Origin: Oxyruncus cristatus
Lineage: Eukaryota; Chordata; Aves; Passeriformes; Cotingidae
Length of the DNA stretch: 64,000 nucleotides
Reading direction: 5' to 3'
Assembly (NCBI GenBank): GCA_013399855.1
Contig: VXAY01003762.1
Coordinates: 120,362-184,361, forward strand
The notes below the pieces were generated by a model, which ran no database searches, was not told the DNA's origin, and saw nothing but the letters and a program-made list of their open reading frames with translations. Within the stretch, counting starts at the first letter, position 1; each line of letters starts with the position of its first letter. Shown in pieces: positions 61,501 to 64,000 of this stretch. The translations under genes were made by a program, and so were the position numbers.

Positions 61501-63809
61501 GAAAACAAAGCAGTTGGTAGCAAAGCAGAGGTTAAACAGTTAGAGATGCCAGCTCTGTTTTTCAATCTTCAGCTAGTTCTCTACATAAAATAAAAGTGTT
61601 CTTGTAGGTGTTTTTCATTAACAATTTCAGAACATATTTCATTTTATTCAAAACTTTACCGTCTTCAGTGACGATATAGTTTCCTCATCATCTTTAGAGA
61701 GCTTTGTGAGCACAGCTACTTTAGATGACTTCTCCACAAGCTCAGCACTCAGCTTCCTGCATTTCCCCATGAGATGCTTTTCATTTTCACGAGACTTCTT
61801 CATAACAGCGAGGAGCTTCTCATATTCCAAACGGAACTGTTCCAGAGCTTCATCTCTCTTAAGTAGACTAATGAATTCTTGGGAGTCTTTTTCCAGTGCT
61901 TCGAATGCACTTTCTTCTAGATACGGTCTGTCAGACTTTTCCTGAGTGAAATAAGGTAATCAACAAGCAGGAGGAATTCAACATCTCACTTATGACCCCA
62001 GAATATAAAAAAGCAATATAGTGAGTGTGTAACAGCTACTAAGAAATCATGACAGAATTTTCTGTAATAACAGTTCTTTTGCTAACACGATATACATGTT
62101 GCAAGCTATTTTTCAAACACATCTCCCCCAATTCTCCTGAAATAACCTGTGCTTTAAAAGTCAGGGTTCTTGTAATTGAGTTCCATAACTGTTTTAAAGA
62201 TAAATCTACAAAATACCATCATTGTGATAGTGTTTGAATAATGCATCAGCCATTGAGGAAGCCCTGTATTTCAGTCTCAGTTCTGCCCAGTTCTCTACCC
62301 TCTAAAGTCTGATTAGTTTACGCTTTCCATGCAAATAGTGCCAGCAAATCACTTGTAGACAAGTGTGTCTGAAAGCTTTAGTAATGACAATGCAAGCCAG
62401 GCCTTCCTCTGCAGGAAACACTGCTGTTAAACCTTTCACAGAGGACTTTTTTGATCTAGCTCAGTTGTGCCAAATCCTTATAACTGTATCTCAGAGGTGG
62501 TCTCACTTGGACAGGAAAGCAATTCTCCTGTTAGCACAGCCATGGCAAGTCCCCCTCCCAAAGGAATGGCAATGAAATACAGAGTTCCCACAACCTTAAA
62601 AATTAGCCCTGGTATCTCCCCTCTGAAACCTCTCAAAATTGGTTCAGGCCCCTACTCACCATTTGAATATAAGCAGTTTAAAAGTGAGAATTTTCAAAAT
62701 TCTAAAAAGAGAAGTAAAGAAATTTCCAAGAGCAAAATGACACATTTCATTGGTTTCAATGTTGTTTGGGGGGTGGAGTACGTAATTTCATGCTACCTGG
62801 AAAACCTGAAATTAAAAGGGCAAAACTAGACCCTTATGACTTGAAATAAAGGTCAGGCCATGTGACGCATTGAGGTAGAGAGGCCAGTTCCATGTGCTCC
62901 TCCTCGCCGAGGCTCTGGTTTGGGGCGTCTTCTTCTGCGTCAGAAACTTTAGTGGGAAAACCACAAGGGCAACTTTAACGTTACAGCCCTTGCTCCAGCT
63001 GGCATGGAAGGGCGGTCTGCAATGTGAGTCTGAAATTTAGTGTATCCTCCCTTCAAGCCTGCTCTGGGACTCACAAGTTTCTTCTTATTTCATCCTCCTC
63101 TCCAAACTACAGAACCATAGAATCACAGAATGGTTTGGCTTGGAAGAGACCTTGAAGATCATCCCATTTCAAGCCCCATGCCATGGGCAGGGACACCTTT
63201 CACTAGACCAGGTCGCTCAGAGCTCCATCCAGCCTGACCTTGAACACTTCCAGGGATGGGGCAACCACAGCTTCTCTGGGCAACCAGTTCCAGTGCCTCA
63301 CTACCCTCACAATAAAGAATTTTCTCTTAATATCTAATCTAATAACCTAACCTAGTATCTAATCTAAACCCATTCTCTTTCAGTTTCGATCCATTCCCCC
63401 TTGTCCTGTCACTCTGTGCTCTTGTGTAAAGTCCCTCTCCATCTTTCTTGTAGGCTCCCTTCAGTTTTGCTCTTGTTTACGTTTGTGATCGTAAATAGAG
63501 TCAAAAGAAGAGTGGCAGTAAGCGGGGCGGCAGGGGGCGAAATAACACCCACGATCTTAAATGCAGCAGCTGTTCCGAAAACATAAGTGCTCTTACTGCC
63601 TCCGTACAAGTAGGCTAATTGCTGTTACTTTCAACGCAAGACATAACTGAGCTCTGCTCGCACAGGTAACCCCTACACATAGACATGGCTTATGGATACA
63701 GATGATGCACGGGGGATGCTGTTGGGCTTATCCTGAGGTGCAGCCTTCCTCCTGTCCAAGCAAGGGGCGGGGACGGGAGGGGGCCGAGGTTACAGGTTAC
63801 CTCAGCCAT
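7398..63809 (-). CDS. CFAP58: CFAP58, cilia- and flagella-associated protein 58 (complete gene, 18 coding exons)
   Basis: Structural coiled-coil protein of motile cilia and sperm flagella; in humans, biallelic loss causes multiple morphological abnormalities of the sperm flagellum. Coding segments in transcript order: 63809-63801, 61941-61660, 56704-56568, 54702-54546, 52555-52361, 50182-50045, 47931-47772, 47537-47455, 46268-46077, 42209-42048, 39270-39124, 35681-35541, 35178-34955, 32960-32849, 30710-30606, 13524-13405, 11852-11719, 7521-7398. They sum to 2622 nt, or 873 residues plus TAA, against about 872 in mammals as I recall. All introns are GT-AG and all phases agree, with no internal stop or frameshift. 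The protein is rich in E, K, Q and L, with no signal peptide, membrane segment or catalytic motif. Diagnostic stretches are [15 protein letters not shown] (exon 9), KLKQQQNL (exon 10), [10 protein letters not shown] (exon 13), VHRWRKLE (exon 14), [10 protein letters not shown] (exon 16) and [10 protein letters not shown] (exon 17). The ATG has A at -3 and G at +4, and the 191 bases upstream contain no ATG on this strand. Identity rests on memory of the family, not an alignment. Confidence 0.96.
8331..8400 (-). mobile_element. Possible MIR fragment
   Basis: TTTTATTTCACAGTCATTGAGATTGAGACACA, then AATCACACTATTAGTACC, loosely follows the MIR order (CATTTTACAGATGAGGAAACTGAGGCACA, then GTCACACAGCTAGTAAG) in reverse orientation. 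Weak and diverged. Confidence 0.33.
10838..11409 (+). mobile_element. CR1 LINE, 5'-truncated, internally deleted
   Basis: It begins inside the ORF2 reverse transcriptase. The active-site FADD box that normally follows the SK dipeptide has decayed to FSGD (10860-10871). The conserved [10 protein letters not shown] segment follows (10985-11014). An internal deletion near 11125 joins ORF2 to the 3'UTR (11200-11400), which ends with ATTCTGTAATTCTATG at 11393-11408. Stops and frameshifts show it is inactive. It lies antisense to CFAP58. Confidence 0.93.
11719..11852 (-). CDS. CFAP58: CFAP58 exon 17 (residues 789-833)
   Basis: 134 nt, phase 0 in and phase 2 out. Acceptor GTTTGTTAG|GTT, donor AATAA|GTATGG. 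It encodes [20 protein letters not shown] and the last coiled coil, ending [14 protein letters not shown]. The family-conserved [12 protein letters not shown] closes the helical part of the protein. Confidence 0.96.
11853..13404 (-). other. CFAP58 intron 16 (1552 bp)
   Basis: Phase 0 GT-AG intron. It contains an AT-rich patch with repeated TTTAACAATA units (12195-12236). No CR1, gene or RNA was recognised. Confidence 0.85.
12195..12236. repeat. AT-rich imperfect repeat, ATTTAACAATA units
   Basis: ATTTAACAATATTAACAAT is followed by AATATTTAACAATAAT: two copies of ATTTAACAATA separated by a related AACAATAAT unit. Confidence 0.75.
13405..13524 (-). CDS. CFAP58: CFAP58 exon 16 (residues 749-788)
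   Basis: 120 nt, phase 0 at both ends. Acceptor TTTTTCTTAG|GAA, donor AAA|GTAAGA. It encodes [20 protein letters not shown], almost the mammalian sequence, then [14 protein letters not shown]. The RQPGPE turn interrupts an otherwise helical chain. Confidence 0.96.
14019..14034. repeat. (CA)8 microsatellite
   Basis: Eight CA units, flanked by GCG on the left and TATATT on the right. A short candidate length-polymorphic locus. Confidence 0.95.
14564..14585. repeat. 22-bp perfect palindrome
   Basis: TAAGCTTACTG is followed directly by its own reverse complement CAGTAAGCTTA with no spacer. The core TTACTGCAGTA recurs 10 bp later (14595-14605). Confidence 0.95.
17272..17308. repeat. AAAC-rich simple repeat
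   Basis: Four AAAC/CAAA-type units pass into a short CA run and an A run. Confidence 0.85.
23278..23332 (-). mobile_element. CR1 LINE 3' tip, short second fragment
   Basis: Plus-strand TTGGCAGGTTGGAAGTGAACC then CTCAAAGACCACATGGTTCAACC matches the terminal part of a CR1 3'UTR in minus orientation. It lies 133 bp from the tip of the larger CR1 at 23466 and covers the same part of the element, so it is a separate insertion, not a continuation. Confidence 0.7.
23466..24400 (-). mobile_element. CR1 LINE fragment with internal deletion
   Basis: Read on the minus strand. The 5' part (about 24400-24240) translates to a CR1 ORF2 linker segment ([18 protein letters not shown], then KENVAPLL). The sequence then jumps, near 24235, to the region after the reverse-transcriptase active site ([15 protein letters not shown], 24130-24080). 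It continues through the ORF2 C-terminus and 3'UTR to a degraded 3' tip at 23466. The catalytic palm is missing and stops and frameshifts are present, so it is dead. It lies in the same orientation as CFAP58. Confidence 0.88.
25467..25483. repeat. (GT)n followed by a G run
   Basis: About five GT units passing into seven G. Low-complexity tract in intron 15. Confidence 0.85.
25811..25890 (-). mobile_element. MIR-like SINE fossil
   Basis: On the minus strand, GTGACCTTGGACAGGTTACTTA matches the core of MIR (GTGACCTTGGGCAAGTTACTTA), followed by a degraded remainder toward 25811. It is about 80 bp, with its 5' part lost. Confidence 0.6.
29426..29530 (+). mobile_element. MIR-like SINE fossil
   Basis: GGGGCAGGCAACTTAATACC, then CTCAGTTCTTCAGCTGAAAAT and AAGGATAATAGCAAAATGGG, follow the order of the 3' half of the MIR consensus (GGGCAAGTTACTTAACC, CTCAGTTTCCTCATCTGTAAA, GGGATAATA). 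Strongly diverged, as expected for an element older than the bird-mammal split. Confidence 0.55.
30606..30710 (-). CDS. CFAP58: CFAP58 exon 15 (residues 714-748)
   Basis: 105 nt, phase 0 at both ends. Acceptor TTTTTTGTAG|GCC, donor CAG|GTACTG. It encodes [20 protein letters not shown] and [15 protein letters not shown], matching the mammalian ASDPNAYELIQK segment. Its donor begins a 17-kb intron. Confidence 0.95.
30711..32848 (-). other. CFAP58 intron 14 (2138 bp)
   Basis: Phase 0 GT-AG intron of unique-looking AT-rich sequence. No repeat, gene or RNA was recognised. Confidence 0.85.
32849..32960 (-). CDS. CFAP58: CFAP58 exon 14 (residues 676-713)
   Basis: 112 nt, phase 2 in and phase 0 out. 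Acceptor GGTCTTCAG|ATTTG, donor GAG|GTGATG. It encodes [20 protein letters not shown] and the family signature VHRWRKLE immediately before the donor. Confidence 0.95.
32961..34954 (-). other. CFAP58 intron 13 (1994 bp)
   Basis: Phase 2 GT-AG intron. The part near 34090-34220 resembles an old dispersed amniote repeat. No gene or RNA was recognised. Confidence 0.85.
34090..34220. repeat. Possible ancient amniote repeat fragment
   Basis: TTCCACTGGAGTCAATGGAA followed by GACTGAAGTTAA and AAGATCTAGCCC resembles a motif class (GACTTCAATGG with a distal GATCTGGCCC) that I recall as abundant in turtle, crocodile and bird intergenic DNA. I cannot name the family or orientation with confidence. Confidence 0.3.
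34955..35178 (-). CDS. CFAP58: CFAP58 exon 13 (residues 602-676)
   Basis: 224 nt, phase 0 in and phase 2 out. Acceptor CCCTTACAG|GTG, donor CTCAG|GTAGAA. It encodes [20 protein letters not shown] and [20 protein letters not shown], ending NVEELR. This is the most highly conserved stretch of the family. It is visibly more GC-rich than the introns around it. Confidence 0.97.
35179..35540 (-). other. CFAP58 intron 12 (362 bp)
   Basis: Short phase 0 GT-AG intron. It carries a repeated ATTTATATCA (35251-35260 and 35269-35278). The second copy is part of an inverted repeat, CGTGATAT-TT-ATATCACG, at 35263-35280, about 85 nt upstream of the exon 13 acceptor. Confidence 0.88.
35541..35681 (-). CDS. 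CFAP58: CFAP58 exon 12 (residues 555-601)
   Basis: 141 nt, phase 0 at both ends. Acceptor TCCATCAG|GCT, donor AAG|GTAGGA. It encodes [20 protein letters not shown] and [20 protein letters not shown], strongly conserved with mammals. Confidence 0.96.
35682..39123 (-). other. CFAP58 intron 11 (3442 bp)
   Basis: Phase 0 GT-AG intron. A plus-strand 64-codon frame at 36077-36271 has an even, charged composition but no recognisable homolog. A poly-A stretch lies at 37388-37399. Otherwise featureless AT-rich sequence. Confidence 0.85.
39124..39270 (-). CDS. CFAP58: CFAP58 exon 11 (residues 506-554)
   Basis: 147 nt, phase 0 at both ends. Acceptor GTTTATTAG|GAT, donor AAA|GTAAGA. It encodes [20 protein letters not shown] and a charged coiled coil ending EEEKESLK. 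No long open frame marks it, but both splice sites and phases are clear and it fills the gap between exons 10 and 12 exactly. Confidence 0.94.
39271..42047 (-). other. CFAP58 intron 10 (2777 bp)
   Basis: Phase 0 GT-AG intron. It includes a 13-base T run at 40773-40785. No repeat family, gene or RNA was recognised. Confidence 0.85.
42048..42209 (-). CDS. CFAP58: CFAP58 exon 10 (residues 452-505)
   Basis: 162 nt, phase 0 at both ends. Acceptor CTGCTCCAG|GTC, donor AAG|GTAGAA. It encodes [20 protein letters not shown], then [20 protein letters not shown] and KNLIEAK. The KLKQQQNL and LYSKNL-EA motifs are diagnostic of CFAP58. Confidence 0.95.
42210..46076 (-). other. CFAP58 intron 9 (3867 bp)
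   Basis: Phase 0 GT-AG intron, AT-rich. It contains a tandem 17-bp duplication at 42673-42706 and an A-rich purine patch near 43075-43110. No CR1, gene or RNA was recognised. Confidence 0.85.
42673..42706. repeat. Tandem 17-bp duplication (2 units)
   Basis: GATCACAAACTGCTGAT is followed directly by GATTACAAACTGTTGAT; the two differences are both C/T transitions. Small local duplication in intron 9. Confidence 0.85.
46077..46268 (-). CDS. CFAP58: CFAP58 exon 9 (residues 388-451)
   Basis: 192 nt, phase 0 at both ends. Acceptor CCCTGTAG|AAC, donor AAG|GTAGGA. One of the most conserved exons: it encodes [20 protein letters not shown] and [20 protein letters not shown], nearly identical to mammals, then [17 protein letters not shown]. 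Confidence 0.96.
46269..47454 (-). other. CFAP58 intron 8 (1186 bp)
   Basis: Phase 0 GT-AG intron. It contains a small imperfect duplication (TTATATGT units near 47210-47226). I see nothing else in it. Confidence 0.85.
47455..47537 (-). CDS. CFAP58: CFAP58 exon 8 (residues 360-387)
   Basis: 83 nt, the smallest exon after exon 1, phase 1 in and phase 0 out. Acceptor TTTCTCTAG|AGTTGG, donor CAG|GTGAGT. It encodes [18 protein letters not shown] and [10 protein letters not shown]. It is separated from exon 7 by only 234 bp, the shortest intron in the gene. Too short to stand out as an open frame, it was placed by splice-phase continuity. Confidence 0.94.
47772..47931 (-). CDS. CFAP58: CFAP58 exon 7 (residues 307-360)
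   Basis: 160 nt, phase 0 in and phase 1 out. Acceptor GTTCTGTAG|GAG, donor AAAG|GTAGGT. It encodes a coiled coil with [20 protein letters not shown], the counterpart of mammalian QMRLDIGKLNKIREQIHKKL, and ends in NQISRLEK. Confidence 0.95.
47932..50044 (-). other. CFAP58 intron 6 (2113 bp)
   Basis: Phase 0 GT-AG intron of unique AT-rich sequence. No repeat, gene or RNA was recognised. Confidence 0.85.
50045..50182 (-). CDS. CFAP58: CFAP58 exon 6 (residues 261-306)
   Basis: 138 nt, phase 0 at both ends. Acceptor TCTAACAG|AAC, donor AAG|GTAAGT, a near-consensus site. It encodes [20 protein letters not shown] and an ESEQHSV motif that corresponds to mammalian ENEQHSL. Confidence 0.95.
50183..52360 (-). 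other. CFAP58 intron 5 (2178 bp)
   Basis: Phase 0 GT-AG intron. A plus-strand frame of 122 codons at 50771-51139 is open but has no family resemblance. An AT-rich patch lies at 52190-52265. Nothing else was recognised. Confidence 0.85.
52361..52555 (-). CDS. CFAP58: CFAP58 exon 5 (residues 196-260)
   Basis: 195 nt, phase 0 at both ends. Acceptor CTATTATAG|CTT, donor AAG|GTAGGG. It encodes [20 protein letters not shown] and a continuous coiled coil ending LREQK. The QQ-IQ-RQNE spacing matches the mammalian protein. Confidence 0.95.
52556..54545 (-). other. CFAP58 intron 4 (1990 bp)
   Basis: Phase 0, non-consensus donor GTCTGT. The interior is unique-looking AT-rich sequence; I see no CR1, gene or RNA. 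The plus-strand frame at 53640-53939 is hydrophobic low-complexity sequence and not gene-like. Confidence 0.85.
54546..54702 (-). CDS. CFAP58: CFAP58 exon 4 (residues 143-195)
   Basis: 157 nt, phase 2 in and phase 0 out. Acceptor TCCTTCCAG|TGTGG. It encodes [20 protein letters not shown] and [20 protein letters not shown], very close to the mammalian sequence. The donor CAG|GTCTGT has C at +3 and T at +4 but keeps G at +5, making it the weakest donor in the gene. The reading frame on both sides confirms that it is used. Confidence 0.94.
54856..54955. repeat. 100-bp intronic direct repeat, copy A
   Basis: This segment, starting TTCTGAGCAGCTCCAGAGGA and ending GGTTTAAAA, recurs 1146 bp away at 56002-56101 in the same orientation. 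I count 7 mismatches and no gaps over 100 bp (93% identity). Identity stops abruptly on both sides. Confidence 0.9.
56002..56101. repeat. 100-bp intronic direct repeat, copy B
   Basis: Partner of 54856-54955, direct orientation, 93% identical without gaps. It is either a local duplication inside intron 3 or two insertions of an unrecognised short interspersed element. No flanking target-site duplication is evident. Confidence 0.9.
56568..56704 (-). CDS. CFAP58: CFAP58 exon 3 (residues 98-143)
   Basis: 137 nt, phase 0 in and phase 2 out. Acceptor GTTCCTAG|GAG, donor TACAA|GTAAGT. It encodes [20 protein letters not shown], matching the mammalian EKAWKMVDSAYDKEQKAKE segment, then a coiled coil ending near GQEY. 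The last codon (Asn) is completed by the first base of exon 4. Confidence 0.94.
56705..61659 (-). other. CFAP58 intron 2 (4955 bp)
   Basis: GT-AG intron, phase 0. It has no recognisable CR1, unlike introns 1, 15 and 17. It contains a 145-codon open frame on the plus strand (57123-57560) with no family resemblance. Two stretches (58740-59990 and 60360-60590) look less random than their AT-rich surroundings but are not identifiable. No RNA gene was recognised. Confidence 0.85.
61660..61941 (-). CDS. CFAP58: CFAP58 exon 2 (residues 4-97)
   Basis: The largest exon, 282 nt, phase 0 at both ends. Acceptor TTTCACTCAG|GAA, donor ACG|GTAAAG. It encodes the N-terminal segment beginning [19 protein letters not shown], then the conserved [20 protein letters not shown] and the first long coiled coil. 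A high-scoring heptad pattern continues to the exon end at SLKT. Confidence 0.95.
61942..63800 (-). other. CFAP58 intron 1 (1859 bp)
   Basis: GT-AG intron, phase 0. It holds one CR1 3' end (63111-63463) and, close to the donor, part of the CpG-rich promoter segment. I see no gene or RNA in the remainder (61942-63110). Confidence 0.88.
63111..63463 (-). mobile_element. CR1 LINE, 3'-end fragment
   Basis: On the minus strand this reads as the classic avian CR1 3' region and ends in 8-bp units (ATTCTGTG, ATTCTATG) at 63111-63130. It is 5'-truncated at about 63463. The TGGAAGAGACC and CCATGGGCAGGGACACC blocks seen on the plus strand are characteristic. It contains an internal short repeat of TATCTAATCTA units near 63330-63367. 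It sits in intron 1 in the same orientation as CFAP58. Confidence 0.92.
63801..63809 (-). CDS. CFAP58: CFAP58 exon 1, coding part (residues 1-3)
   Basis: Only three codons, Met-Ala-Glu, precede the donor GAG|GTAACC; the intron is in phase 0. The start context has A at -3 and G at +4, a strong Kozak match, and mammalian CFAP58 also begins Met-Ala-Glu as I remember it. A second GTAACC lies 7 nt further into the intron; using it would add 7 nt and shift the frame. The 5'UTR and transcription start lie in the GC-rich sequence above 63809 and may run past the window edge. Confidence 0.88.
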
Positions 63810-63855
63810 GCTGCCGGCGGGCGGGCGGGGACAGCGGGGCTCGGGGCTGAGGGTC

Positions 63856-63983
63856 GGTGCCGGTGGCTGTGGCTGTGGCGGTGCCGGTGGCTGTGGCTGT
63901 GGCTGTGGCGGCGCCGGTGGCGGTGGCGGTGGCGGTGGCGGTGCCGATGGCTGTGCCGATGGCTGTGGCGGTGCCGATGCCGG
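63856..63983. repeat. Hexanucleotide minisatellite, GGTGGC / TGTGGC / GGTGCC variants
   Basis: About 128 bp of imperfect 6-bp units (GGTGGC, TGTGGC, GGTGCC, GATGGC), including four consecutive GGTGGC-type units around 63917-63940. The repeat starts 46 bp upstream of the CFAP58 ATG, so it probably lies in the 5'UTR or core promoter. The strand in CFAP58 sense is C-rich; the other is G-rich with many GG pairs. It contains no ATG on the CFAP58 strand. Confidence 0.85.
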
Positions 63984-64000
63984 CCCGGGGCCCGGCGGTG

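Larger units (their letters stand above)
63480..64000 (-). promoter_or_regulatory. GC-rich, CpG-rich probable CFAP58 promoter and 5'UTR
   Basis: Composition changes sharply from AT-rich intron to GC-rich sequence with many CpGs, notably 63520-63545, 63765-63850 and 63900-64000. It surrounds the start codon at 63807-63809 and runs off the window edge. No TATA box is evident near the ATG, and GGGGCGG-type Sp1-like boxes occur at 63523 and 63766. CpG-island promoters are common for cilia genes. The transcription start cannot be placed from sequence alone. Confidence 0.7.

Overview
This window is eukaryotic, almost certainly avian nuclear DNA. It is AT-rich and intron-dominated, its only substantial mobile elements are 5'-truncated CR1 LINEs ending in the 8-bp ATTCTRTG tail typical of birds and reptiles, and one vertebrate cilia gene spans most of it. 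I cannot name the species.

The minus strand from 63809 down to 7398 carries a complete CFAP58 (CCDC147) gene, encoding cilia- and flagella-associated protein 58. I rebuilt 18 coding exons by hand. Every intron is GT-AG, every codon phase joins, and the exons total 2622 nt (873 codons plus stop). As I remember it, the mammalian protein is about 872 residues. The product is almost entirely coiled coil with a short proline-rich basic tail. The start codon lies beside a GC-rich, CpG-rich segment (63480-64000) with a hexanucleotide repeat, probably the promoter/5'UTR. A polyadenylation signal lies about 150 bp past the stop codon.

Layout in window coordinates: 1-7245 is intergenic sequence downstream of CFAP58, with a 554-base A homopolymer (949-1502) and one CR1. 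7246-13524 holds the last three exons, with a CR1 in intron 17. 13525-30605 is the 17-kb intron 15, with a rearranged CR1 and MIR-like fossils. 30606-61941 holds exons 15 to 2, with a 100-bp duplication in intron 3. 61942-63800 is intron 1 with a CR1 3' end. 63801-64000 is exon 1 and the probable promoter.

I found no second protein gene, RNA gene, CRISPR array, operon-like system or retroviral coding region. The other open frames are homopolymer artefacts, CR1 remnants, CFAP58 shadows or chance frames. I see no credible undescribed system. The points most worth checking are the 554-base A tract, the intron 3 duplication, the promoter repeat, the divergent CFAP58 tail and the internally deleted CR1.
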